This document shows positions 18,824-30,415 of a stretch of DNA of 64,000 nt, one piece after another. Below the pieces are notes generated by a model. It searched no databases, was not told the DNA's origin, and saw nothing but the letters and a program-made list of their open reading frames with translations. Made by a program: the position numbers and the translations under genes. Within the stretch, counting starts at the first letter, position 1, and the number at the start of each line of letters is the position of its first letter. Origin of the DNA: Phaseolus vulgaris (Eukaryota > Streptophyta > Magnoliopsida > Fabales > Fabaceae); assembly GCF_000499845.2 (NCBI RefSeq), contig NC_023753.2, positions 14,833,030 to 14,897,029 of the forward strand, in the 5' to 3' direction.

Positions 18824-19617
18824 CTAGCTACGTGGGACGGGGCCTCCTTTCAGAGTCTTCTGCTTGTACGAGCCATTCCCTTTGGCTTCGATTACTCTGA
18901 AGGGTCCAGTCCACTTGGGAGACAACTTGTTCTCTAACTCATAAGGATGAGCCTTCCGCATGACCAGGTCAGCTACTCGGAATTGCCGCGGCTTCACCTT
19001 AGAGTTGTACTGATGCTCCACTCTTCTCTTTACGGCTTCAGCTTTTATCCTCGCCATCTCTCTGTCCTCGTCCAATAGGTCTAGATTCACCTTTCTTTCC
19101 TCGTTGGACTCCTCTGCCACAAAGCTCAGAAAGCGGGGTGAGCTCTCGTGAATCTCTACTGGGATCATGGCGTCTGACCCATATACTAAGCTGAACGGCG
19201 TCTCCATGGTTGAAGATTGAGGCGTGGTGTGGTAAGCCCACACGATCCTTGGTACTTCTTCTGCCCACGCCCCTTTAGCTTTCTCTAGTCTTCGCTTCAA
19301 CCCCCTCAGCAAAATTCTATTCGCGGACTCTACCTGCCCATTCGTCTGGGGTGTTTGACTGACGCGAACACTTGCTTGATTCCTACCTCTGCACACAGCT
19401 TCCCCAACTGTTGGCTCGCGAACTGGGTGCCATTATCTGAGATGAGACGCCTTGGCACGTAGCTTCCCTCAACTGTCCTCTGCCTTCCCCCCTTGCCTGA
19501 GCTGGCCAGCTTGGCGAGTAGGTCAGCTCTGGCATTTTGCTCCCTTGGGACAGGCACCAGTTCAAAAGCGGCGAAGGCTCCCTTCAACACCTCGACGTAC
19601 CTCAGGTACGCAGCCAT
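18824..19617 (-). pseudogene. pol: Integrase remnant of F
   Basis: The end of the second RNase H (REQNARADLLAKLASSGKGG) is joined directly to VPRRLISDNGTQF, so the zinc-binding domain and the part of the core carrying the first catalytic Asp are deleted. A one-base loss in a C run near 19345 then shifts the frame before PQTNGQVES, and the C-terminal tail (18824-19396) follows in another frame. It cannot be functional. Confidence 0.85.
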
Positions 19618-21327
19618 CTACGGATCCTTTGCTTTGTACTCCCCTGTTACTTGCCCTGTGACCAACTGGGAATCACTCTTCGCCAAGAGGCTTTGCGCGC
19701 CCATCTCCTTGGCCAAGAGCATTCCAACAATCAGCGCCTCATACTCAGCCTGATTATTACTTGCCTTAAAGGCAAAACGTAGGGCTTGCTCGATCAACAC
19801 CCCATTAGGCCCCTCCAAGACTATTCCCGCGCCGCTCCCCTGTTGATTGGAGGACCCATCCACTGAGAGCATCCACTGTGATCCTAACTCCACCTCTTGG
19901 GGGACACCTCCTAGTGAGAGCTCTGCAACGAAATCTGCGTAGACTTGCCCTTTGATGGATCCCCTGGGCTCGTACTGGATATCAAACTCTGACAGCTCCA
20001 CTGCCCAACGAACCATCCTCCCAGCGGCATCTGGCTTCTGAAGTACCTTCTGAATGGGGAGGTCCGTCATCACCACCACTGTGAAACTATGAAAATAGTG
20101 GCGGAGCCTCCTAGCCGAGAACACCACTGCCAGTGCCGCCTTCTCCAACGACTGGTATCTTGACTCTGGGCCTTGCAAAGCCTTGCTTACAAAATAGATG
20201 AGCCTCTACACCTGATCCTGCTCTTGGACAAGCACAGAGCTGATAGCCCACTCGGTCACAACGAAGTACAAGCGAAGGGGGACGTCTGCCCGAGGCTTGC
20301 ACAGCACTGGAGGCGTCACCAAGTACTCCTTCAGCTTGAGGAATGCTGCTTCGCACTCATCTGTCCACGCAAAACGGTTATTCCTCTTGAGGCACTGAAA
20401 GTAGGGGTGGCCCTTCTCACCTCCAGCAGACACGAACCTTGACAAAGCTGCCATCCGCCCAGTCAGCTGCTGCACTTCTTTTACTGAGGTTGGACTTCTC
20501 ATGGCGATGATAGCTGCGCATTTATCAGGGTTCGCCTCTATTCCCCTCTCCGTGAGCATGAAGCCCAAAAATTTTCCCGCCTCAACCCCAAAGACGCACT
20601 TCTCTGGGTTCAGCTTGACGCGGTACTTTGATATGGTGGCAAACAACTCTTTTAGATCCGCCGTGTGCCGCCCCCTCTCCTACGAGGTCACCACCATGTC
20701 CTCTACGTAGGCTTGCACGTTCCTTCCCAGCATGGGTGCAAGGACCTTATCCATAAGCCTTTGGTAGGTGGCACCTGCGTTCTTCAGCCCTAACGACATC
20801 ACCTTATAGCAATAACTGCATGTCTCTATCATGAACGCCGTCTTGCTCTCATCCCTGGGGTGCATCTTTATCTGATTGTACCCCGAAAATGCATCTCAGA
20901 AGCTCAGCATCTTGTATCCTGAAGCACTGTCCACCAATGCGTCGATGCTAGGTAAGGGGTATGAGTCTTTAGGGCACGCCTTGTTTAAGTCCGTGAAATC
21001 GACGCACATTCATCATTTTCCATTCGCCTTCTTCACTAAGACGACATTGACCAGCCACTCAGGGTATTGGATCTCCCTGATGTGCCTAGCACTTAGCAAT
21101 TTCTTCGTCTCCTCCTGCACGACGAGGCGTCTCTCCTCGTTGAACTTTCTCCTCCTCTGTCGTACAGGGCGAACCTTGGGATCCATGGTGAGGTGGTGGC
21201 ATAGGAAGTCTGGGTCGATGCCTGGCATGTCCGAGGCGGACCATGCGAACGCATCTAGGTGGCGCGAAATCACCGTCGCCACTTCGTCCTGCTCTTCCTG
21301 GCTCAGCAAACGCCCCAACTTGAACAC
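19618..21327 (-). pseudogene. pol: RT and RNase H domains of F, broken
   Basis: Fragments at 19618-20178 (both RNase H domains, LSVDGSSNQQGSGAG), 20206-20646 (RT connection), 20680-20865 (RT core) and 21013-21327 (RT start) align in order to E and D. Stops at 19618, 20206 and 20680 are TAG; at the first two D has CAG. Further stops lie near 20895 and 21010. The RT box reads YVED where YVDD is usual. Confidence 0.85.
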
Positions 21328-23351
21328 CTTGCCACCTATCTACCTTTCCACCACGTTGTCTACTGGTTGGGGTCGCCTGTCTCGCACACTCTCCGCACGA
21401 GACTCGCTTCTGCTGCTCTCTTTTATAGGCGTCGCCCCATCAGGTGCTTCAGGCGTTGCCTCCTCTACCGATTCTTCCATGGGCGAGGCCCCCTCAGATA
21501 CTTCTTCCATGGGCGAGGCCTCCCCATGTGCTTCTTCTAAGGGCGCATCTTCCTTGGTCGTCGCCTCCGTGTGTGAGGCCTCGACAGGCGTCGACTCCGC
21601 GGGCGTCGCCTCTTCCAAGGGCTCTACCTCTATCGGCGTATCCGACACGGGCGGGCGCTCCATCACCATAACCACACCCCTCTTCGTTTTTAAGCTATTT
21701 TCATAGCATTTTCGGGCCTCTTCCTGATCAGATTTGATCACGATCACCTAGCCACTGAGATCTGACAGCTTCATCTTCATGTGGCGCGTGGAGGCCACTG
21801 CTCTTACCCTGTTCAGCGCTGGCCTACCCAACAGAATATTGTAAGCTGAATTGGCGTTGACTACCAAGTAACAAATGCTCTCTGTACGGGACGCTGTTCC
21901 ATCTGTAAACGTCGTCCTTAGCTCCAAGTAGCCTTGTACTTCCACTTGGTCCCCCGCAAACCCATACAAGCATCCAGTGTAAGGCCTCAGCAGGTCAGGG
22001 GACAACTGAAGCTTGTTGAAGGTCGACCAGAACATGACATCTGCAGAACTACCCTGGTCGACGAGAACCCTATGCACCTTTCTCCCAGCTGTGACAACTG
22101 AAATGACCACGGGGTCATTGTCATGGGGGACGACATCACGTAGATCAGCTTTCGTGAACACCAGATCTGTCTCCCATGGGTCGTCTGAACCCTCTCCAAC
22201 AACTGAATTCACTGTCCTCACATATCTCTTGCGCTGAGAGGCAGTGGGCCCTCCTCCTGAGAAGCCACCAGAGATGGTGTGTACTTCTCCATGGATTGGC
22301 ATCTCATGTGCCTGATCTTCCTCTGGCACTGCCAAGGCCGCGACCGTAGCAGACCCGGCCAGGTAATCTTTCAGAAAGCCATTCTAACTGATGGCCTAGC
22401 GCTAAACAGTTGTTGATGTGGTGCCCAAATGCCTCGTGGAACTCGGACCACGAGTCTTTGTGAGGTCCCAGCACTTTATCTGTCTTCACTGGTGGCCTCA
22501 GCCTGTCAGCTATGTTTGGCACAACGATAAGATCTTTAAGCTCCACCACAAAATTGTGCCTTATCGGCCTATTCCCTTCCCTCGACGACCTGTTTCCCTC
22601 TGCTCGACCCCTAGGCTGGGGCCTCCTCACCTCGTATGGGCGTCTCCTCTCCTGGTTCTTCCTCCCCGTCGTGGCCTCGTTGACCCTGGCGGGTTGTGCA
22701 CGCGACGGTGCTCTCGGGCGTGTGGGTGCAACACTTGTGCGCTTCTCGCACACCTCGCCCTCAGTGGCGATGTGTTCCACAACAAGATGCCTTATTTCAG
22801 TAAAAGTTCGGGGGCGGTTGCGGATGATTGACTCGCAGAAAGGCCCAGGGCACACCCCCTTTCTGAATGTGTAGACAATCATGGGTTCCTCCGTGGTGCC
22901 AACCTTCACCACCTGAGCCCCAAAGCGATTGATATACTCCTTTAAGGTCTCGCCTTGATACTGCTTCACATCAAACAAATCATACGAGACTGGTGGTGGA
23001 GCCCTGTTTGCTAGGTACTGCTCCCTGAATAGCAGGGAAAGCTGTGCGAACGATGTGATATGGCCATATGGAAGGTTGATGAACCAATCCATGGCCATGC
23101 CAGTCAGAGTGCTCATGAAGAGCTTGCAACCTGCGGCGCAACTTCTCATTCGTACGACAGAGCTCTTCATTTCTCGCTTGAGACGCCGCGAGATCCGCCT
23201 GCATGCGTTCTTGTTCAACCTTCGATGCCGCCATTGCCTCCTGCAACCCCTGCATCATATCCATGACCTGCTGCATGGTCAGGTCTCCACTCTCAGCTCG
23301 CGTCGAACTTTGCCTGGTGGTTCTCATTTTCAACGATTTCTTGAAACTCAT
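21328..23351 (-). pseudogene. gag: Gag-protease of F, broken
   Basis: The gag N-terminus (23351 downward) has a coiled coil, then a deletion of roughly 90 codons relative to E with a frame change near 23135, leading into GMAMDWFINLPYGHI and QYQGETLKEYINRF. The gag C-terminus has WSEFHEAFGHHINNC. A short deletion near 22380 shifts the frame again before protease (VLVDQGSSADVMF). TAG at 21748-21750 and 21328-21330 bracket a Glu/Thr/Ser-rich linker (21340-21747) that is much longer than in E. Confidence 0.8.
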
Positions 23352-23732
23352 CTAACGGTTACGACGGTTCTAACAAACTTCTCCGGTGAACCGAACGAGA
23401 TTGAGAACAAACAGTGAGAACTTGGTGAAACCAAAGGACGAATGGTTGAAACTTCAAGAAGATGAAGAAAACGACGGGAACTCGAACTAGATTGACGAAC
23501 AACAGGTGAAAACTGAAATCAATCAGAAAACGATCGGTGGAAACCACGAGCAACAACGTATCTTTAGCAAGCTTCAAACAAACACGAACAAACAGTGATC
23601 TGAACTGAACTTCACGATGAATTGAGGATCTTGAATGATTCTTGAAACCTGATCTCGAAAACTGCGACTGAAAACCTCTAATACTTGCGGTGGGAGCTGA
23701 TGTTTTAAATCAGCCCCACGGTGAGCTCCAAA
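23352..23732 (-). promoter_or_regulatory. Leader and primer binding site of F
   Basis: The minus strand reads TTTGGAGCTCACCGTGGGGCTG just inside the LTR at 23732-23711 (given here in plain reading; a variant of the GGCGCCCACCGTGGGGCC site of D and E). The leader holds no convincing ORF. Confidence 0.65.
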
Positions 23733-24714
23733 TGTTCCTGCCGGTTGACTGAGAAAGTCTTCGCGCGTGGCTCTAACTTGCACTCGAGGACTCCTTCGTC
23801 TTCAACTCAGATCTCCACCTTGCGCCGTCGTGAGAACTTGAAATGAAACGAGCAAAGGGCACCCTTGCGGTCGTTTGCACTCCGACGATCAAGTCAGTGA
23901 GGCAAGAAACATCAAAACCTCCGTATCAGAGATCGTAACTGAATCGTAACTAACTCTGAACTCTCTCTCTCTCTCTGAGTGTGTGTAACTGGTAAAAACG
24001 TGCAACTGATAGAACGTACCTTAGTAAACTCTTCAGAGAAGCTTATATACCTTGATGTTTCAGTGCTTACTGCCACGTGTCCTTCTGACTTGACCGCCAT
24101 TCCACGTGGAAAGCCTTACCACGCTGTAACCCAACTTAGGGAAACTCCAACGTGTAAGTCTTCCTTCTCTGGAGTGCATCTGGCGCGAGGGGTGACTACC
24201 TGGGTGCCAACTCATGCGCCCCAGTTTCTAGTCACTCCCCCTGGGAGTGTACCTTCCTTCCTCTCGTACCATGCACATGATTCGCCCCTGGGCGTGGCCT
24301 TCTCCTGGGTCGTATCTGTCCCATGGATTCTCCAGAGGTGGCGTGGGTACTTCACGAGGCAGGCTACCCCCTGCTGATACTAGAGCTATGGCCTTGAAGC
24401 CACCTTTCTCTTCTTTACATTACTGTTCTAAGGTACTGGGGCCCGAGGCCTCCTCCCCCGTACCGTTGCCTCTGACTGTGTCGCCCCCTCCACGGTCTTT
24501 CCTACCGGTGGGTATCGGGGGGTGACCTTAGCGACGCTTCAACGTGGCGACGCCCACACCTGGCGACGCCTACCTTTGGCCACACCCACTCCTGGCGACG
24601 CCCAAAAAGGTCAACCTATTGACTTTCTCACTGGGCCCCTTGGCGGGTCCCATCACGTGTTTGACTTTGGCTTTGACTTTGACTTTGGTCAACGCTCGGG
24701 GACGAGACAGTACA
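23733..24714 (-). repeat. 5' LTR of element F
   Basis: It is 982 bp. The plus strand begins TGTTCCTGCCGG and ends GACGAGACAGTACA; the minus-strand start TGTACTGTCTCG resembles the LTR start of D (TGTACCGTCCCG). It holds two CACGTG boxes near 24075 and 24104, a TATATAAG box near 24045 on the minus strand, and several GGCGACGCC copies at 24540-24605. No second LTR survives in the window. Confidence 0.8.
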
Positions 24715-26329
24715 AAAGGAGTTCTTCACATCTTACACTTCTGGTGATTTTGGAGTGTTGAAGATGGGTAATGATGGTGTGTCTAAGGTAGTTGGTATTG
24801 GTGATGTTTGCTTGCAGACCAATATGAGAATGCAGTTGTTGCTTAGAGGAGTCAAACATGCTCTAGATATCTGCTTTAATTTGATCTCTGTGCAGATGCT
24901 TAATGATAGTGGTTATGAAAATCAGTTTGGTTCAGGAAAGTGGAAGCTCTCCAGAGGTAATTCTAATTGTTGTCAAAGGGGAGAGAATTAGTAAATTGTA
25001 TCAGACAAAAGCATTGGTTGCTAAAGACAGTGTGAACGTGATGAATATGGATGATTCTTTGTGGCACCGAAGGCTTAGTCATATCAGTGAGAAGGGGCTG
25101 AATTTTTAGCTAAAAAGGATGTGCTTTCAGGATTGAAGAGTGTAGAGTTGAAGAAATGTTCTCATTGCAAGGCTGGTAAGCAGACTAGAGTATCCTTCAA
25201 GAAGCATCCTCCCTCAAAGAAGTTAGAGTTGCTTGAATTGGTGCATTCTGATGTTTGTGGCCCATTGAAGGTAAAGTCATTTACTAGTAAAATTTATTTT
25301 GTTACCTTTATTGATGATTGTTCCAGGAAGCTTTGGGTTTATGTTTTGAAGACAAAGGACCAAGTTCTAGAAAAATTGAAAGAATTTCATGTTTTTGTTG
25401 AGAGACAGTCAGGCAAGAAGCTGAAATGCATTCGTACTGAAAATGGTGGTGAGTATTGTGGACCGTTCGATGTTTATTGCAAGCAATACGATATTAAACA
25501 TGAAAAGACTCCTCCTAAAACTCCTCAGCTGAATGGTTTAACAGAAAGGATGAACAAGACTGTGATCGAAAGAGTTAGGTGTATGCTTTCTGAAGCAAAG
25601 ATGCTTAAGCAATTTTGGGGTGAGGCATTGTACACTACAATGCATGTTATTAATTTGAGTCATGCGGTTGCTTTGAATGGTGAGGTGTCAGACAAGATTT
25701 GGTTTGGCAAGAATGTCAGGTATAATCATTTACGAGTCTTCGGTTGTAAAGCATATGTGCATGTTCCAAAGAATATGAGATCCAAGTTGGATGCAAAGAC
25801 AAGGCAGTGCATCTTTATTGGTTATGGTCAGGATGAATTTGGCTACAAGTTCTTTGATCCTATTGACAAAAAGACAGTTAGAAGCCGTAATGTGAAGTTC
25901 ATGTAAGATCAAACCATTGAAGATATTGATAAGATTGATAAGATGAAATTTGAGATAGATAATAGATTGTCTAATGTTGATCCAATTCGAATGCCTCTAC
26001 ATGATCTGGATACTATTGAGAATAATGTTCAGAATGATGAGCAACATGATGATGTTGATGATCAGCCACTTGGAGATGATTTTGATGTTCCTATTGATAA
26101 CGTAATGTCACAAGATGAGGATCTTGGTGATTTTCTTTAACCATCTCAAGTTCAAATTCGGAGGTCTAATAGGAAGAGGGAATCATCTACCAGGTATCCT
26201 TCTGATGACTATGTTAACTTGACAGATGAAGGAGAACTTGAGTGTTATCTTGAGGCCATGGAGAGTGAAAAAAAGAAAAAAGTAGTTGGATGCAATGTAA
26301 GATGAAATGAAGTCTTTGCATGATAATCA
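24715..26329 (+). pseudogene. pol: Element G: Tnt1-like copia pol remnant (protease end to start of RT)
   Basis: The reading begins in a YTSGDFGVLKMGN segment of the protease/GAG-pre-integrase boundary. It continues through GVKHALDICFNLISV and the GAG-pre-integrase motif LWHRRLSHISEKGLN. The integrase has D in LVHSDVCGPL, D-like RTENGGEYCG and E replaced by a T-E shift in PQLNGLTERMN, and the GKQTRVSFKKHP zinc-domain end. The remnant stops at the EMKSLHDNH start of RT, where C's LTR is inserted. Breaks are a frameshift near 24950, a frameshift near 25108, stops at 25904 and 26138, and a shift near 26275. It is the oldest-looking piece and the host of C; F's LTR cuts its left side. Confidence 0.85.
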
Positions 26330-27122
26330 TGTTAGAATTAATGGCTTAAACAAGAGGGGGGGGGGGGGGTGAATTGTTTGTCAAAATATTTTCGCAAAGG
26401 TTGAATAAGATTGAAACTTTATCAACAATCACAAAAGAAGCTATCAAGGAAGCCAATCAAACAATGTAAATGAAACTTATTGCTGAATTTCAATCGATTG
26501 AAACTTCGTTTTAACCAATTGTTTATGGAAGCAACAAAAACAGAATTAAATCAAACAATTTATAGGGAGTGAGAGAGAGAGGGAGATTACACAACCAATT
26601 TATACTGGTTCACTCAACCTTGAGCTACATCCAGTTCCCAGAACAACCACTGAGTGCCACTAGTAACCAATCACATATTACAATACACACAAACTAAAAA
26701 GGTGATCTTGATACCACAAGAACCACTCACCCTCTTTGCTAAACACACAACCTTAGTCAGAACACCCTCTGACCTTACAGGTTTTCACACACTTCACAAG
26801 TTTATAAAAGAACAAATACAAGAATTAGAAAGGAAAAAATTACACCTGAATTTACAGGAATCACAGGGTTCCTAAGATCAGACCTTGAACCAGTGCACAA
26901 CTATTTAGCAATCTTGCAAAACTTGATTTGAATCTCTTCTAAAAAACAATTTCAATCTCACTGTAAATTTGTTTTCTTGTTGTTTTTGAAATAAAAAGAG
27001 AAGTCATACTTATAGCTCTTAAAACTAGCCGTTCTAGACAGTCAATCATTAGCCAAAACAGTTTTGATCCAACTGAGAATAGATCCAATAGGTTTTTGAA
27101 AAGCTGTTATGAAATGTGAAAA

Positions 27123-27154
27123 TTAACCGGTTGAAAAGTCATTTTAACCGATTG
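27123..27154. repeat. Motif doublet, LTR of C
   Basis: AACCGGTTG at 27125 and AACCGATTG at 27146 start 21 nt apart, in the T-rich context of the other doublets. Confidence 0.65.
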
Positions 27155-27220
27155 ACTTGGTTAGACATTTATTCAACCAAGTTAAAAACTGTTTTAAAAC
27201 CTTCAATCAAGCTAAGTGAC

Positions 27221-27257
27221 AAACAACCGATTATATCGTGGTTTCAACCGGTTGTTT
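27221..27257. repeat. Motif doublet, LTR of C
   Basis: CAACCGATTATAT at 27224 and CAACCGGTTGTTTT at 27245 start 21 nt apart. Confidence 0.65.
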
Positions 27258-27433
27258 TTCTCTTTGCTTAGAAAAACACTTTTCTCTTTTAAAAAGGATT
27301 GAACTAGCGTGTGTAAGGGACTAGGAATGATCGTTACAAGAATTCTAAACACCCTAGACTAAGCTCAAACCAAAAGCAGCACAACTTCAACCTTCACCAT
27401 AAATTTGAATCATCAAAGCTCCCATGTTTTACA

Positions 27434-27854
27434 ATCTCCCCCTATTTTATAGAGACAAATCCTTGGGATGCTTTTTGAAATGTTCTTGTTTAAAATCTTG
27501 TATAACCTGCATTCACAAGAAAACATAGAAATACAGGTTAATCTATTCCAGTTAATCAGGCACCCTAAACTAGTTTCCACTAGGTGATTTCCAAAGAGGA
27601 ACATCTACTAAATCAATGTGAGAAACCAGTGAAACATGCATAGGTGCAACACAAAAAAATAATCGGTTATTTTGCAGGAATAATCGGTTAAAATTTGTGT
27701 TAGAGTTTCTATTTTAAATAAAAAAACCAGTTATAGCAGTTATAACAATATTAAAAAATAGAAAAAGGTGCATATATTAGAACATTACATCCCAAACACT
27801 TCTCCCCCTATTTGTCTCCACAAATAGACAGAAAGATGGATTAAAAAAAAAGAC
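27434..27854 (-). other. 3' untranslated region of C
   Basis: It contains the terminal polypurine tract (minus strand ATAGGGGGAGATTG, 27447-27434), a motif doublet with cores at 27664 and 27685, and the internal hairpin plus second polypurine tract at 27801-27828. Unlike A, B and H, C has no accessory gene here. Confidence 0.7.
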
Positions 27855-28701
27855 TTAAGATAAAGCTTGTAAATCAATTATTCCCAACTCATTTCTTAGA
27901 GAATAAAACCTGTCTTTGGATAAAAGTTTTGTGAAGATGTTTGCAAGCTAGCTTTCACTGGTAACAAATTGAATCTCGCAGTCTCCATTACTTACATAAT
28001 CATGAATAAAGTGATGAAAAATCTCAACGTGTTTGGTTCTTGAGTGCTGAACCTGATTTTTTGTGAGATTTATTGCACTTGTGTTGTCACATAACAAACG
28101 AACCTTGCTAACTTTCAACCCAAAGTCCTCCAGCTGTTGTTTGATCTATAAGATCTGTGCAAAGCAGCTCCCTGCAGCTATATACTCCGCTTCAGCAGTT
28201 GACAAGGCTACATAAGCTTGATTTTTGCTTTGCCATGATACAAGACTTGACCCAAGTAGATGGCATGTTCCACTTGTGCACTTTCTATCCAATTTACATC
28301 CTGCAAAATCAGAATCAGAGTATTCTGCTAAATGAATAGGAGAGTGTGAAAGATACCATAAACCCATGAATGTTGTTCCTTTAAGATATTTAAGGATTCT
28401 CTTGGCAGCTTTAAGATGAGATTACTTTGGAAAGGATTGGAACCTTGCACAAAGGCAAACAACAAATAAAATATCATGTCTACTTGCAGTGAGATATAGT
28501 AAGGAACCTATCAACCCCCTATATTTAGTTTGGTCCACTACTGTTCCAACTTCATCAACACTTAAGTAACAGTTTGTAGACATAGGTGTTGTTGCAGCTT
28601 TACAGCTCTCCATCTCAAATTTTTTGAGATTATCATTGTAGTATTTGGATTGACATTGCTTGATTTGAAACCCAAGAAAGAAGGAGAGCTCCCCCATCAT
28701 T
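27855..28701 (-). pseudogene. pol: C pol, RT end and RNase H, broken
   Basis: The stop is TAA 27857-27855 after RNELGIIDLQALS. RNase H shows SDSDFAGCKLDRKCTSGTCHLLG, LSTAEAEYIAAGSC and the C-terminal end; a TAG at 28146-28148 replaces the Trp after CFAQIL. The RT part (28422-28700) has MMGELSFFLGFQIKQ and KYRGLIGSLLYLTASR. The piece ends exactly at B's target duplication. Confidence 0.85.
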
Positions 28702-30141
28702 TGTTGGGTATGTTAGTGTCTAAGTTCAAGAGGGGAGGGGTGAATTGAACATATAAAATTTTCGCAAATACAAACAGTTTTCAGTATATCAGAGGAAAAA
28801 TAACAGATTGTTTTTAAAAGAAACAGATTGATTCTTCAGAACAATCTAACACAATTTGACCTTGTTCAGATTAAAATTGCAATCAACAGAAAGGTATAAC
28901 AGAATCAGATTGGTTAAGTTTTACCAGTTTGAATAGTACAGATTATGCCAAGAAATCAATCAAGTTCATTCAACAGAAGGTTTCAAAAGGGAATGAATCT
29001 TTGTCAGGATTTAATGAATAGGACTGTTTGTTCTTAAACTAATTAAAAACACTTTGTTAGTGATTAGAGAACTTTAACAAATCAGGAAGAACAGTTTTTA
29101 TTAAACCCAGAATTAACAGATTTGATTTCAAAAGAACAGATTTAGTTCTTGACAGAATTAAACAAAATCAGAAACGAGTGCGGGGATGAGAGAAAAAGAC
29201 AAGCAGGTTTTTATACTGGTTCACTCATACAGAGCTACATCCAGTTTCACCTTACTCCAAGGTGGAATCCACTAAACACAGTATCAATCACTTACAAACA
29301 CAACAGTTCTTGAACACTACAAGAACAATACAACCAATGCTGAAAAACCCTATTTCAGCATACCTTGCACTCCAAGAAACCCTATCAAGGAGTGACTAAC
29401 ACTTACACTTTTACAAACCAGAATAAAGGAAAGATAACACCTGAAAAGAAGATGCAAGAACTCAAAACCAGTAGTTCAATTTGCTGCAGAACTGCACCAG
29501 CACCTTCACCAAGATCAAAGTTTTCCTAGAACAAGCTCACTTGAAAATCCCTTTGGAAAACCTTTCAAAAACTCTTTTCAATCCTTCTTCTCACATAGAA
29601 AGTGTTTAATCTTTGTCAAAAACGTAATTGCTCAGCATCCTTTCATGTGAGAAAAGCTTTTCTTTATATAGAAAACAGTTTCTAACTTCTTTTCAAAAAA
29701 CAGTTGAAAAGCTGTTATGAAAACAACAGATTCAGTTTTAAACTAATAAAATTTATTTTAGCAAAACTGCCAACTCAGCTAACTGAAAATAACTGACTGG
29801 GTTGAACCTTTGGTGCCCTAACCAACTTTCGAAAATCCTTTCAGCACACCAAAAATAAACCTATTCTTTTACAGTGAAACAAATTTATTTTTTTGTAGTA
29901 TCCTGATTTTTTGGAGAGAACTCAAAAAAGCTTTTGGAAAAACTTTTAACCACTTCAAGTGCTTGATCTATGCTTGGTTAGGCATCTAGGATAGGTCATA
30001 TAGCAAAAGGCACCCTTGAGTACACACAACCCTAAAGTACAAGATCATCTAAGACATATTGCAACCTACAAAGCAAACTAGCTAACATCTACATCAAACA
30101 CACTATGGCTAGGTAGAGATGAGCTTAATCCATCTTCAACA
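28702..30141 (-). repeat. 3' LTR of element B
   Basis: TGTTGGGTATG at the start and ATCTTCAACA at the end. A TATATAAA box lies on the minus strand near 29671. A degraded motif doublet (AACAGATTGTTT / AAACAGATTGATT, 20 nt apart) is at 28802-28835. Confidence 0.95.
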
Positions 30142-30415
30142 ATTTCCCCCTGTTTGATGGAGACGAAACCCCTTTGCTTTGCATACTTTGATGATCAAAA
30201 CCTGCACTGTACTAACTGCCAAAACCTGCACAACAACATTTAGAAATAAAACCAGAATATAGCAGTGTGTGAGTTTTGTGCTACCTCCCTCCAGCTTGAA
30301 CCAGAACATCAACTTTTGTGAGCTGTTCTTCTGTTCTTTTGTTCTTCTTCCCCTTTGGATTCATCAAACAGAATAAAGCATGGGATAAAGACATACCATA
30401 GACATTCATAACAGT
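30142..30415 (-). other. 3' untranslated region and polypurine tract of B
   Basis: The minus strand reads CAAACAGGGGGAAATTG directly before the LTR start. No other gene is seen between it and the accessory gene. Confidence 0.7.

Larger units (their letters stand above)
5616..24714 (-). mobile_element. Element F: Tat-lineage Ty3/gypsy retrotransposon, interrupted by E
   Basis: F consists of 5616-6542 plus 18431-24714, with E inserted between them (flanks CGTAC and CGTAG). On the minus strand it runs LTR (24714-23733), primer site, gag-protease, RT-RNase H, second (archaeal-type) RNase H, integrase, GGCGACGCC-rich spacer, then a fragment of the antisense accessory gene. Its 3' LTR and the 5' part of the antisense gene are missing at the junction with A. 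All coding parts are broken. Confidence 0.8.
26330..27433 (-). repeat. 3' LTR of element C
   Basis: It is 1104 bp with TG...CA ends, flanked by G on the left and a polypurine tract on the right. A run of 14 G (26356-26369) lies at the conserved G-rich position. Three motif doublets with 21-nt spacing occur at 26491-26522, 27125-27154 and 27221-27257. Confidence 0.85.
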
